Positions 35,055-47,035 of a DNA stretch of 64,000 nucleotides are shown in pieces. The stretch comes from Ashinkailepas kermadecensis (Eukaryota > Arthropoda > Thecostraca > Neolepadidae): positions 110,020 to 174,019 of the forward strand of contig JAOTOM010003652.1 of NCBI GenBank assembly GCA_034440615.1. Reading direction: 5' to 3'. A model generated the notes under the pieces. It saw nothing but the letters and a program-made list of their open reading frames with translations. It was not told the DNA's origin and ran no database searches. The position numbers were made by a program, and so were the translations under genes. Within the stretch, counting starts at the first letter, position 1; every line of letters starts with the position of its first letter.

Positions 35055-35561
35055 CCGCCGGCACGCTGACCCGTGAGCTAGGGGCGGCTGAGGACGGCCC
35101 GGGGCGGTCCGGCCGGTCGCGTGACGCTCGCTGCACCGCCAGTCAGTACCGTGACGGGTTGTGACGGTGGTGAGGTGGTGACGACCAGAGCTGTCAGACT
35201 TATTGCGGTGAATGGTGTCAAATTGTATGGTTTCGCTGACTCGTCAAAGCTGTGTGAATATCTAGTGTAGTTGAAACCTGGTATGTCATGGAATTTTGAA
35301 AGCAATGTTTATCTAGTTCAGTGTATTTAGCGAAATCATTTGACGGTATATGCACACTACTGCGCAAATTCGCGACCAAGAAGGTGAATTACGAATATGA
35401 GGCCAAAACGTCTCCAAAGCATCCGTTCTGAGAGTGATGTCGTTTGCGTCACAACCCTGGCATCGATAGTTGCCGGTGGTGAAGCGGCCAGCGTGTTCTC
35501 AGCCCCGACAGCTCGGTCCGAGTCCCGGAGTCTGTGAGTCTGACGGATTCGGCGTCCACAG
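35055..35561 (+). other. 8a 3'UTR / intron before 8b
   Basis: The GC-rich start (35055-35190) gives way to AT-rich sequence. No AATAAA or ATTAAA was found, so 8a transcripts may use a variant poly(A) signal or run on through the 8b region. Confidence 0.5.
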
Positions 35562-35687
35562 GTGGAGGCGCCGTTCATCCCCAAGTGCAAGGGCCCCGGC
35601 GACACGAGCAACTTCGACGACTACGAGGAGGAGCGGTTACACGTGTCCTCCACCGAGAAATGTGCCAAGGAGTTCGCCGACTTTTAG
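35562..35687 (+). CDS. PKA-C: PKA-C alternative last exon 8b (canonical C-tail)
   Basis: 126 bp from acceptor ...ggcgtccacag to stop TAG. It encodes 41 residues, [20 protein letters not shown], then [20 protein letters not shown] and F, aligning without gaps to C-alpha 310-350. The nucleotide-gating FDDY (Phe327, Tyr330), the acidic EEE, a serine at the Ser338 position (HVSS), Cys343 and the C-terminal FxxF that docks on the N-lobe are all present. It is the default mature tail. The 507 bp between the 8a stop and this exon show no strong poly(A) signal. Confidence 0.97.
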   Translation: MEAPFIPKCKGPGDTSNFDDYEEERLHVSSTEKCAKEFADF

Positions 35688-36500
35688 CGGCCGCCAGGCG
35701 CCGCCGCCGCCGCCGACCGATCCAAGTGCCGTGTGCGTGCGCGGGTGGGTGCCAGTGCGCGGACGCTGTCGGACCTCCCGTTCGGACGGCCGGCCCGGGC
35801 GCCGGTCCGGCCGCTCGGCCGCCGCAGACCCCTCAGCCGTGCCCCCCCCCCCCCTCCACGCCCGGCCCTGCCCGCCACCCACTCCATCATTATGCTATTT
35901 TCTGTGTAATTACTGGGTTTTATATTGGCGGCGGTCGACGCGGGCGGGCGGGGCGCGTGCGTGTGTCGGTGTGCCGGTGTGCCGACGCGGCGCACCGGCC
36001 ACCTGCGCCGTCTAGCAGTTTGATTTGTGGTTATGCATTGTGCGCCATGCCGCCGTAGAGTCTACATACGGTATTGTTGTACAAACCCAGCAGCTGACCT
36101 TAATCTCATCGGATGATTTGGCGGCGCGACGTGGCGCGCGCGAGCTCGCGCGCAGTGGCCGCCCGACGGGCGGCCGGATAACTAGCGGCGGCGGCCGCCC
36201 GGCCACCGGTGGGCGAGCTGCGTTGTATGCATGGTGCGGGCGGGTCTGTGTCAGTGTGCCGGCCCGTGTCGCGCGCCGCTCTCCATGGCTGTGTGTGTCA
36301 GCGCGGCGAGGCGTCGCCGTCGGCCCCGGGCGCCGCGCGCAGCCGCCCGCCTCGGATGCAGGGGTTGTTCTCGAGTGGACAATATGGGACGCGTCTATAT
36401 TCGTTCGTCAGTGTTCATTGTTTGTAGTTACAGCTGCGTTCATATTTTGTGATTTGTAGTCCGGAGATTTTCATTAATACATTACGGTATATTGAGAATC
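35688..36500 (+). other. Probable 3'UTR of PKA-C, GC-rich
   Basis: It follows the 8b stop, with high G+C to about 36360 and a C run at 35839. An AT-richer end has TCATTAATACATTA near 36470, which includes the weak poly(A)-signal variant AATACA. The true transcript end cannot be fixed from sequence. Confidence 0.45.
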
Positions 36501-36657
36501 GCTGCAGGAGGCGTGTTCGTGGCGGCTGTCCGGCGATGGCATGCACTGCGCGATATGCTCGGCTGTAGACAACTCCGACTCCCGACTCGGGCGTAGAATG
36601 TGGATGTACGGGACGCCGTTGGCCTCTTCGGTCTTGGCTAAATAACAGTCGGTTTGA

Positions 36658-36801
36658 TAGGCTGCCCGTCTCACAATCGAAGGATTGTGGGTTCGAGTAT
36701 TACCTGTCGCTACTCTTCGCCCACGGCCAATCGGCGTGAGAAATTGGCGACGCTACGTGACTCAACGGTCGATGTGTTGTAAAACCAATAACCAACCAAC
36801 C
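36658..36801 (+). mobile_element. tRNA-derived SINE, 5'-truncated, with TSD
   Basis: It starts inside the tRNA-like head (tctcacaatcgaaggattgtg), has a B box (GGTTCGAGTAT), the shared body 'ggccaatcggcgtgagaaat', and ends in repeated CCAA (accaaccaaccaa). A 14-bp target duplication, AACAGTCGGTTTGA, lies at 36644-36657 and 36802-36815. Same family as 54016-54171. Confidence 0.92.
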
Positions 36802-36819
36802 AACAGTCGGTTTGACATC

Positions 36820-38760
36820 CTGTTAAAGGGTCCTCGACTGGCAGACTTAGCCGACGTACTGCACTGAAGCTACTAGATGTGACCAACAATCGATCCTGGT
36901 AGAGACAAAGGGGTCAGATGTGTGTTGTAGGCAACGCTCATCCGAAGCTTCGCGGATGACGTGCTTTTCTCTACATATCCTTTGTATCCAGTGCTCCTTT
37001 GTGGCTCAGAAACACCCGCTAATGACCAGTGAACTGGCCAATCATAAAGTTTGGCAGTGTTCTGTCCCCTGTAATGATCTCTGAAGAAATATCCCCATTG
37101 TTTGAAAATGTAGGTTTGATTCCCAGATATTCCATGGTAAGAGCATGTTTACCTTACCTTACTTGAAATCTCGCCTTTTCGGTCAAATTCGCCACTTCAG
37201 ATTGCTTTGTTGTTCAGTTTTGGAAAAGATAAGGTGCCTACGTACCGTCGCCGTCTGTTTTATTCTGTCTTTCGCAAAATGACTGCAAACCGATATTTTC
37301 ACCGACCGTTCATGTGTTTTAAGGCCTACGATCCTCCACCAATTCGGGCGATGGGCGAAATGCGACGAGGGCTACTGCCCAACAAGCCCTCTTCTTCGGC
37401 TACCTCACTGCCTTCTGCAAACCCAGCCACGGGCACCATCTTATGAAAATCATGATGGAATAGGTATTGGTCAGGAGGAAGAATAACTGAAGGGGCACGC
37501 CCATAGGGTCCCATGCTTCAACATGTATTTGGAGCCGGGCTAACATTGAGGAGCCCCGCCCCTCAAGGGGATATAAATTGACCCCCATGGTCATTGACAT
37601 CGACAGGCATTTGAAAGATGAATGGCTTATGTAAGCAGGTTAGCTGGCCTGTCTATTGCCTACCACAAGCACGGGTCCAAATGGGAGAGGGCAGTCGTCC
37701 ACCGCCATAGTCTCCAAGGGCAGAGCGCTGCCGCCCCACCCCACCCCCTGAGATCCTCTGTGCTGCGTCTTAACCTTGCCTTGCCTCCCTGCACATGCTG
37801 CCTCTCCGGAGTTCCTTCGCCCTTGGGAGATTTCTGGAGCTGTGCCAGAATAAGAACGCATGCATTTTCGCAAAAGCGCGTAGCTAAATGTAGCCCTGGG
37901 GGTTTTTAGATTTCACCTCAGCCCAGCGCAAAATTGTTGCAAAGAATACTAAAATTAAATCATTTCTTGGTTTGAAAGGGGCTCCAGCGTAAATTTCATA
38001 CCGCGGCCGGCCCCGACCCCACTTAAGGACTGCCCGGGACAAACCCATGGCTCCACCCTTCGCTTTCGTGTGTGTGCGCGCTCGCACACGGAAGCAAAGG
38101 ATGTGTGTGTGTGTACTAGGATGATCTTTTTTGACATTTTTGTCTGGGATCCATGATTTTCTGACGTAAATACTGGGCGCTGAATGATCACGCTTTTTGT
38201 CGAAGCGCACTTAAACTCAGATAACTAACTAACCGGACATAAATAGACGTGGGATTGTGCTTAGTGCAAATAGATCATTGATCCATATTTCAAAAATATC
38301 TTGATATTAGTGCTAAAACATGGCACATAGAGGTGAGTGGGTGTTTGATATGCATGCCGGTTTTTGAGTACTTTAGTCTTGTTATACGAGGACGAAAACC
38401 GAGACTGCTTGGCACGTAGTTGTGCACTTTGCCCATAGGTGGCAGCACCAGCGCCGCGATGAAGCAGTAGAGGAGCATGGGACGGTTATGACGGTTGATG
38501 TACGCAAATTGGTAGGTATCGGATTGAAGCATTTATCATAGATTAACCCTTGATCTAAATATTTTATTACTGGTCTCATAACACCAAAATATAATACCAG
38601 AGGCGAAATGATCGACGCAGACGTTATCAGTAACCATGTATGCATCGTTCGGCGAATGGTCAAGATGAGCAGCATTCTGATAAGTATGGGAAAATTATCC
38701 GCATGCTCACAATTGAAAAATCGATGTCACAATACTGATGTCACATACCTGTATATATAG
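36820..38760. other. Intergenic, no gene seen
   Basis: Mostly unique AT-rich sequence. At 37490-37580 and 37720-37770 there are G/C-run-rich segments like the MITE-like repeats further right ('tagggtcccatg' is shared with 40.75 and 61.45 kb). A GT run stands at 38100. Confidence 0.45.
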
Positions 38761-38779
38761 AGTGGTAGATCCAGAAGGG

Positions 38780-39490
38780 ACATGGGGTCATACCCCCTCC
38801 CCTTCGCCCCGAAGGGGCCCACGCGGGTCGTCAAACACGTGTTTTAACATAGGTCGTGGTGAAGCACACAAGGCGTTTTGCGTTCAAGGGGGCCTCCAGA
38901 CGATCTGTGAGGGATGAGGGGCGACATCAAAGGTCCCTGGACCGACGAAAGGTGCCCCAGGCTAACGAAGAGGGTCCAGGACCGATGAAGAGTGCCCGAG
39001 TCAAATGAGAGTGCCCGCGAGCACACGATGAGGGTCTCTGGCTGTGCCAACATGCATAGCTTCTAGACCGACGGATGCGCCTCGGGTCATCGAAAGGGTC
39101 CAGGCTGAGAGGACCCAAGCCGATAAATGACATCTGACCTAATAGAAGGTCATACGTTTCGAAAGAGGGGCCTCCGACCTGACTGAAAAGGTCCTGAGCC
39201 GTTAAAGAGACTCCTGAGCCGATGGAGAGAAGCCCCTCGCCGCCGGACAAGACTCTGAGCCGGCGATGAGGCACGAGCCAATATGAAGGGTCCCCGGACT
39301 GGCGAAGGGACCCAGGCCGATCAAAGGGCCTCTAATCTGATGGAAGGGGCCCAAACTTTTGAAAGATGGGACACGGCCTGACGGAAAAGACCATGGGTCG
39401 TTAAGGAGGGGCTCTGAACCGATGAACTGGGTCCCTAATCGCCGGACAGGACTCCAGGCCGTCAAAGAGGGCCCAGAGCCACTCACTCGA
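38780..39490. repeat. Degenerate ~25-35-bp repeat ('gaccgatgaa...ggtcc')
   Basis: Loosely periodic sentences of the form 'gggtccaggaccgatgaaga', 'ggcccaaactttt', 'gagccgatggaga' fill about 700 bp. The same vocabulary recurs at 56.6-56.95 kb. The origin is unknown; it behaves like an old minisatellite. Confidence 0.6.
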
Positions 39491-40195
39491 GATGAAACCT
39501 GTCGAAACGGACTTCATTATCATTGGCTCCCGGCAAAACAGAAAAGCTATAGATTTCCAGTTGAAAATTTCAGATGCCAAACCATCACGGGCCGTTAAGC
39601 TGCTTGGGTGTCTTCATCGATCCCGTTCTACAGCGGGACAGGGGGCACACTTCGCACAAATCGCCAGGAGATGCAACTGCCTGTTTATGTTCATGTAGTG
39701 GCTCTGTCACCACTTCACGAAGGACACTCAAATTTCTGATTCAATCGCACGGATTTCCGCATATCACTTGTTGCATTTCGGTCCGAGAAGGGGTATCCAA
39801 GGGTCAGCTACAGAGAGCAAAAAATACTTATCAACCTCGCAGCCAGAATTGTCACGGGAACACTCGCTGGAAACACATAGGTCCGGCTTTGGAGCCCCTG
39901 GGGTTGCGCAGAATCGAGCGCCTAGTGGAGAGGCAGGCGGATGTCACCAAAGTATTTTTTTTTATCGTGCTACACATTGGCTCGGGCCGTCAGGTTCCAC
40001 GTGAAATGTTTTCAGCCCGCTCCGAGGTGTCCCGGCGCGTTACCCGATCGACTCTGAAGCTGCCGAGACGCCGGCTAGCATGGACGCAGAGTTTTATATT
40101 CCAAGCCGCTTCCTCTTTGAGCCAGCTTCCTCCGGCCGTCTCGGGCTGTCGCTCCATGTCAGTTTTTAAGTCGGCTGTGCAAGAGATCAAGTAAT
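39490..40195 (+). mobile_element. LINE 3' part (CR1/L2/RTE-like), decayed
   Basis: Two + frames together read as a non-LTR reverse-transcriptase C-terminus: AVKLLGC shifting to LGVFIDPVLQ, then LQRAKN...IGPALEPLGLRRIERLVERQ, SRRVTRSTLKLPRRRL and FIFQAASSLSQLPPAVSG, ending SVFKSAVQEIK. The pattern 'LQRAQN..L..L..LP...R', 'SLWNSLP', 'VFKSAL' is the standard C-terminal half of such elements. Frameshifts show it is dead. Confidence 0.85.
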
Positions 40196-40659
40196 GTGTC
40201 TTGTCGTGTTAACTAATTGACCAGGTAGTTCTACAAGGTAATCCAAGTATGAATGGACCAGGTAATCTCCGTGGTCGGATCCTTGTACAGATCATTACAA
40301 AAAGGAATGCAATCTAAATTGCAAAACGAAATATCTAAAAAGAGATCAATTGACATCATACAGAGCTAAGCTATGCGATACAATTGCATTTCGACGGCTA
40401 AGTACCAACATTACAACTACAAAACCAGTGCCGTGTGATCAGCAATATTTGTATGCATATAAGCTGTGGGGACATCAGACAAAATAAATAATTAGATTAA
40501 CAGGATATGGTCTAAAACGAAAACTTCCACCGATTTTTCCCTGTATCAATTCTAAAAAAAAGAGCTGCAGTATCTGGCAAGATTGCAATTTGCCCGTTAA
40601 GTGCTATGCCATCCACAAAAACATTACCACGTGACAGGCAATGCTTCAACCACGGATGT

Positions 40660-40810
40660 TGATTTCTGAAAATTATTTGGGGGGGGGGCGCCAAATACAT
40701 GATGGCAATGGGCGGGCCCAAATTGGTTGGGGTGGGGGACGCTCAATAGGGTCCCATGTTAAAAGTTGAAATCATTTGGCGGGCAGAGCCGACTTTAAAC
40801 CACTTACCCA
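40660..40810. repeat. Interspersed repeat, copy also at 61.40-61.52 kb
   Basis: The blocks 'tagggtcccatgttaaaagt' and 'tgaaatcatttggcgggcag' correspond to 'cagggtcccatgttaaaagt' and 'tgaagttattgggagggcaa' at 61.45 kb. G runs flank both. No coding capacity; probably a MITE-like or SINE-like element. Confidence 0.65.
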
Positions 40811-41112
40811 CTCAAAAGAAGAAAGAACAACACCCTTGGTTTCAATGCATATTGGACTGAGCGGACATCCAGCAAAATTTTCATCTTGGTAGTTAACAAT
40901 AGGAGGGTTAAGGCAAACGTTTTCACTCAATTCCTATGTGTACATACATGCATCTTCAGATGCCTTCCTTCAGATCATAAGCGCTTCGTGCCATATCGTA
41001 TTTTGGCATTTAGTAGGTAGTATTTAAGAACACGAATACCGTTATATGGAAGAAACTTTGGACGCTCATCCTCAAACTTCATGCGCCACTGCGCGTGTTC
41101 ACTGGCGCGCAT

Positions 41113-41185
41113 TGCAATTTACGTGTGATAGCAATTTGCAATTTACGTGTGATAGCAATTTGCAATGTACGTGTGATAGCAGTGA
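41113..41185. repeat. 24-bp tandem triplet
   Basis: Three units with core 'gcaatttacgtgtgatagca' then 'attt'; the third has 'atgtacg' and 'gtga'. Confidence 0.93.
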
Positions 41186-41189
41186 CAGT

Positions 41190-43190
41190 CTAATTAGTAC
41201 AATAACCTCTTTCAGCGACAGACAGCTTCAATCAAGCTCGACAGACGACAATTCACCAGGCCATCCCACATCTTGATATACAACCACTCATTGGTCAACA
41301 TACGTCTCAATTGCCACATCTTCATACGTTAGTTCTTTGGCCACCATACATATCAACGTTCACTTCATAGTAACTCAACATTCACAGGGCCACCGTACGT
41401 CTTATCGGTCGCATCTTCATACATCATCTCAACCTCTTGTTAAACGTCCAGACATTCATGGGGCATTAGTGTTCACATCAACATACAATTAAACTTCCAC
41501 ACCGACCGGTCTTCAAGTACTCTACGACTTTCATCTCAAGCGACTACATCACAACAGACAACCAACGACTCTCAGTCAGACTCGTACGTACCTCCAGTAT
41601 CGAAGAACTGGACAGAGACGGCCATCGGCCGCCCTCTCCCGCTGAGCTCCGTCTCACGACTCCTTGCCAAAGCCCTCGGCTCCGCGCCAGCTAAACTCGA
41701 CAGCCAACGCCCATAGCACCATGCCAGGCAGTCATGTGACCTAGCCCGCGACACGTCAGATGTGAGAGCGTCGGTCGTACGGCCCGGAACAATCGATAAC
41801 AATGCTCGTAGCCGGTGAACTTTACCGCACCGGCGGGCGCGCCGTCTCTCTGAGACATCAGAGACATTCCCAGAGCTCTGGTAGCAACCAGAGCTCGACC
41901 GCCCGTGGGAACCACTGCTGACTCGGCGTGCACACAGGCACCTGATGGCTGAGCTCAGCTTAAGACCGGACACGTCGCCTGACACGAACAGTTACGCCGC
42001 ATGGTAACATATGGTCTGACGACGCAGCGTCTGACAATAGCGACACATGACTACCGCTCAGCTCACGGACAGCTGACATCCGACATTCACAGACACATTG
42101 ACATTCGTCCAGCAGTCACCCATTATTATATGTCACCATTACATTCATAATCTATACACACATCCAAGACATAGACGTACACTTGTCCTTACGTGCCTGA
42201 CACCACACCTGATATCACGGACACATTCGACGTCATACACACTTGATATCACAGATGCACTGACACACCTAACATTGGCCACGGGGCTTGACATCTGTCA
42301 TACCTGTCATCCCATACACACACATTGCACAAAAGACAGTAGCGACGTAGGGTCGCCACAGTGACAGAGGCCTGTCATATCACAGTCATACCGCTATCAT
42401 ACCACTGTCATGTACACACACCTGCCAGACTGTGGTTCCCAGAATAGACTTGTTAACATTTATCATCCATGACGGTCACATCACCCACTGACATTCATAT
42501 TCTCATCACCCCAGACATTTCATCATCTGAAGACGGCGGCGGCCGTGCATCGAGGTCCCGTCGTCAGACGGCGGCAGTACCAGGCCCATATATCTGTGCA
42601 CATTGGCCGGAAATGGGGAGGGGAAACATTAGCCGTTGGCCTCGCCGGCGGTCGGCGACATGCCGACTAAGCAGCTCGGCCCCGGAGTATGGTATCTGCC
42701 GGAACCTGTCGCGACATACAGTGGGGAGGGGCTAAATTTATAAAATCAGTGTTCTGAAGACCAACTCCGTTGCAATTTACGGGTGACCGTACTTCAATTT
42801 CAAGGCGGCGAGTAAAACATGAAACCTGGACCTGGTTTCGGAGCAAGTTGACAGTGTGGCCGTCAACACTGCCAACGCGGCCTATGGCCAATCAGAGATC
42901 GAAATGTGATGTCATGCTTGATAATTCAGCATGTGTCTGCTCTGTTGCATTCACCAATCGATGCATTGGGGTCGAATACAGCTGTCGAGTATAAAGCCTC
43001 TCCTGCTCTGGTTGGCTGGAGGCCGTGTTGACAGAAAGCCTTTCAAATGGGTTCGAACTAGAGAGAATGGGTTCGAAATATAGATGTAGCCTTGCATGAC
43101 GCATTCGTTATACACCATTTTTATAGTATCAAGAAGGCTATCATTTATTGCCATATCCGAAAGAAGGAATGAAGAATTGCACATACAGAA
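41190..43190. other. Intergenic, no gene seen
   Basis: AC-rich unique sequence (41280-42500, many 'cacatc' and 'acattc' words) surrounds a GC-richer part at 41600-41960. The minus-strand frame at 41572-41985 (137 codons) has no recognised domain and is probably chance. Confidence 0.4.
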
Positions 43191-43204
43191 ACTTTTTTTA
43201 CCAT

Positions 43205-43430
43205 GCAACTTATGCCCTCAGTGGCTCAGTTGGCTAGAGCGCTGGCCTGCATTGGTCTCCCCTGCCCTGGCAACACAGGGTTCGAGTCGCTACGCGCGCT
43301 CGCATTTGTCCCCCGGATGGGAGGGTCAGTTGGCAGCTGGTCCGATAAGGCCGGGGACGAACTGCCGGGCAGCCGTGTAGGTGCATTGACGGCACGTTAA
43401 ACTTTCGGTCAAAATTATGCCGTTGAACTG
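43205..43430 (+). mobile_element. tRNA-derived SINE, second family
   Basis: The tRNA-like head has A box AGTGGCTCAGTTGGCTAGAGC and B box GGGTTCGAGTCG with an enlarged variable region. The body differs from the CCAA-tailed family and ends around 'cacgttaaactttcggtca'. No clear target duplication was seen. Confidence 0.75.
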
Positions 43431-43676
43431 AAATTCGTGGACCGGGTGGTGGGGCCAGGGTTCACGCAACAAGCTCTGCTTAGCAATGTGTGACCATGGC
43501 TCATAAAGCCACCTTCGCAGGAACTCTGATCAAATTTATTAAGAAAAACAAAAACATACGTCTTTCATGAGTATGTATCGAACCATGCGACAAACAATTA
43601 TTGGGGGTATAATCCTCCCAATCTGACGGCTGGAGTGGATGCATCCCTTCATCCCCCGTTGTGGCGGAGTCAAAGC

Positions 43677-43870
43677 GAATACAGGGGCGGATGAGGGATT
43701 TGTCACCGTGGGGGGACGCGTCCGGAGGGACGCCACTTTGCCTTGCCAGGGGCGCCTCTCCCTGCAAAAAAAAAATTGAGGGAGTGGTGCACTCGAGCCT
43801 TCCCAGAGGGGCGCCACCTTCCCATGTGGGAACATCCCCCAGTGCCCCCTCTTGTATCCGCATCTGTGGG
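43677..43870. mobile_element. MITE-like element with short inverted ends
   Basis: It opens ACAGGGGCGGAT and closes ATCCGCATCTGT, imperfect 12-bp inverted repeats. The interior is rich in 'ggggacgc', 'ggggcgcc' and an A run. Related G/C-run vocabulary ('ggagggacgcc', 'cttcccgaaggggtgcc') occurs at 52.08-52.37 kb (opposite strand) and 60.36-60.59 kb. The transposase family is unknown. Confidence 0.55.
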
Positions 43871-44099
43871 AATATGCATATGTGTTACAAGTTAACGGAC
43901 ATCATTGATACAACGAATGGCATAGCATCTTACAGTTATGATGTTATCTGACGTCACACAATTTGATTGGTGCCGATAAAATGATCAACAAAAATCGAAT
44001 GCATTGCTGAGTAGTTTCTTTGAAATATTCGGCATTTGGGCATTGGACGGCGCCTCTGTGTAGGAGAGTATATTGACTCGATAAGCCGGGTCCGTATCG

Positions 44100-44290
44100 A
44101 AACATCCAAAAATCTAACATCCAAAGACGAAAAGTCCAATTACGAAAAGTCCAAGAACGCAAAGTCCAGGAATCATAACGTCCAAACACCGAAGGTCCAA
44201 AGTAAATAAAGTCCAAAAAACCGAACATCCAAGGATCGTAAAAGTCCAAAGACCGCAGGTCCAAAACCGCAACGTCCAAGATCCAAATAT
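44100..44290. repeat. Degenerate ~17-bp repeat ('aaaagtccaa')
   Basis: About 11 units built on 'cgaaaagtccaattacg' with varied spacers: 'acatccaaagacg', 'acgtccaaacaccg', 'aggtccaaag'. It is AT-rich and not in a gene. Confidence 0.8.
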
Positions 44291-45798
44291 CAAGAAGTTC
44301 AACAATAGTTGGCGTGCTCTCAACAAGGCGGAATAATTGCCGCCTTTATTGAAAGTATGCTCAAGGCAGTAATGGGAGCTTTTCTCTGTATCAACAGATG
44401 GCAGGACCTTCCAATAGATACAGTGTAAGGTGGTGAAACAACTAGTTGAACGTGTTTGAACTGTTGCGGTTTTAGGGGATGGGGAGGCTGGCGTTTTCAT
44501 GCCTGTAAGGGAGGTTCAATATTGCCTGGAAGCAAAGTAAAAAATGTGAGTGAAGAAGGTAAGATCGTAAGCGATCATCGAGTCGGGACTTTTGAACCGG
44601 ACCAAGGTGTTGACACGCTTTTGGAAATTAATGATTGTTTACGATCATGAATATGGAGTGGCTTATCGCATTATATCTGCAATTAATCAGGTATAAGTGA
44701 TTAAAGACTACGGAGTCATTCTTGTTTGTGATGTTTAAAATCGTGAAAGGATTAGCTGATGTTAGCTTAATGATGTTCTGTTCAGGGCATCACTGGGAAA
44801 TTTGTCTTAAAAGGTGGTTTTTTAATACATTTTTCTTCAGAATGCCATGTTTCTGAAGGTGATTAAGATGATGGGACCAGACCACTTGTTTTCTGTGCAA
44901 ATGCTTACTTTTCATGTTGTGAGCAAAATAATGCCAAAAAGAGGCTGAGATAGGTATCATAGCATAAAAAGACATGTTTTAAAAAAAATCCAGCATAACC
45001 TAGCATGACCTAGCCTAGCCTACCTTTGGATAAAAAATACTCCAAAAATAAAATTAGACAAGTGTGAAGGAATTTATTTTCTGAAAATAATATAAATTAA
45101 AAATAGAAACCTAACCAATACCCTGCATGGAGGGATGTCAATTCGGTGTTCAGAAAGTGGCCCATATCCATGTGTAATGACGGAGCGAGCGGGTGACGTA
45201 TCGTGCTTGTCATAAGGCAACCTGCACAGAAGGATGCATAAATGCTTATGATTTTACCTCCATATACTACCTTGGTCTCAACTATGTTTTCTCACACACT
45301 GCGATACATGCATTTGTTGTGCTGCGTAGTGGTAGACATGTGTCATACTGAAGTTGCAATTGGCATAGCCATCTGTAATGACATTCTTTTCTTGTTAGTT
45401 TTGCAGTGGGATGCATGTATTTGTAAACTAGTAATATTGTAATATAATTATTTAAGTAGGTTACCACCAAACTGTGTTCATCACAGTAATATGTCCTTCA
45501 TACCTCTAGTCTGGATGCATTGTTCATTCAAGGAAACCAATGAAGAATATACCTGCATTTATTTGAATTATGACTGTATTCATGTTTTTAAAAAATGCAA
45601 TGTTGCAGTATATAATTATGATTGTGTTTTCCAACATGTCAATGTATTAGCCAAATACTCCATTTTCTAGGCATTGAAGACAGCATTGGATGCAAGATCA
45701 GCAATGAGCTGGCACCATCTATGCTTACTATAAAATACTTTTGATTCCTAATCATCTGAAACAATGTAGGGCATGAACACAGACTCAGTAGGCATGCA

Positions 45799-45978
45799 GT
45801 GGTGGTGGTTGTGACTTTATGACAAACTCAGCAGCTCAGGCCATATGGTGTCGCCTGCCTCTCACCCTGGCAGGAAGGTTGGATGCCACGGGAAATTGAA
45901 CCCCGTACCTCTGGCTCTCCAGACGCTCAGCTTAACCACTGAGCTAACGATGCCCTGAAGTCATGTCAGTAGTCATCG
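45799..45978 (-). mobile_element. tRNA-derived SINE, third family, minus strand
   Basis: The reverse complement has A box TTAGCTCAGTGGTTAAGC and B box GGGTTCAATTTCCC, then 'cctgccagggtgagaggc', 'gccatatggcctgagctgct'-type body and 'gtcataaagtcacaaccacc' end. It matches the copy at 51.1 kb. Flanking GTAGGCATGCA at 45788-45798 and 45979-45989 may be the target duplication. Confidence 0.85.
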
Positions 45979-46799
45979 GTAGGCATGCATGATGGCAGGT
46001 TCACTGACTGGGTGGCATTACAAGGGTGCAGAATATTTTTGAGTAAGACCTTTTCCACTCAGAGGCACCTTCAGCTAAAAAAATGTATTGATAGTGGCAG
46101 AGGGGAGGGATGGGTGCAATCGAGCTTCCCACATGCCAGAATATTTTCCATTTGGAAAAGTGACTGGCTAAATAAAACTGCTATGTGGGGCTAGGGATGC
46201 ACACAGCCTTCACAGAGATGTGCCTTTGCCACCTGGTCAAGGTCAGGGTTTTGGGATGCAATTGTGAGATTATTTATGTGACTGTAGTTATATATATGCC
46301 ATGATGTATTTGTATAAGTATATAATGTTGCATAACATCCGACCATCAGTGATGTCACTCAATGGTTGGTAGTGGCCCAGGATCTAGCTGACAGCTTCCA
46401 TTGTTTGGAACAGAATGCTAAGAACCGGAGTCTGGTGTGTTTGGTGTATAACCTGTTGGGTTGAACACCATATGTATGATGTTTAACTTCTGGGGTTATA
46501 TACAATATGTATGGTGTGTGTCCACAGCCATATCATAATATAAATATTTATGTAGATAACCACCAAACTGAGTTAATCACAGGAATCTGTCTTCTCTATA
46601 CCTCTTGCCTGGATGCATTGTTCATTTGAGGAATTTGAATTCAACAAATAGCATTGTCTGCATTTATTTGAATTATGACAACTGTATTCATGTAAAAAAA
46701 AGTTGGTGTTTTACCACATAATCATGATTGTTTCAAATTGTTTCATGTATTAAGCAAATACTAAAGTGAAGCAAGTGTAAGACAGTTAAATGTTAACAT

Positions 46800-47035
46800 G
46801 TTTTCAGTCAAGAGTAGTTGATCAATGGAATGGTATGCATGGTGATGTGAGTCTTCCTTTGAATGTGTTTAAAAGTAGGGTGGATAAATTCCTGATGTGT
46901 AATGGGGAGATGGAAAATTGGGTAGATGAAGTGGGATAGATATAGGTGAGTCATGTGTGTGTTATGCATGACTATTGGTTGTGTAACTTTGTATGCTTTT
47001 CGGAGGGAACATGCCCCCTCCAAATGTTTACTCTG
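46800..47035 (+). mobile_element. CR1-like LINE 3' end, 5'-truncated
   Basis: The + strand reads VVDQWNGMHGDVSLPLNVFK then SRVDKFL, the C terminus of the LINE at 22.7-25.0 kb (there DQWNGLPADVV...SRVDKFLDRT). It is followed by AT-rich 3'UTR-like sequence. The upstream part of the element is missing. Confidence 0.82.
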
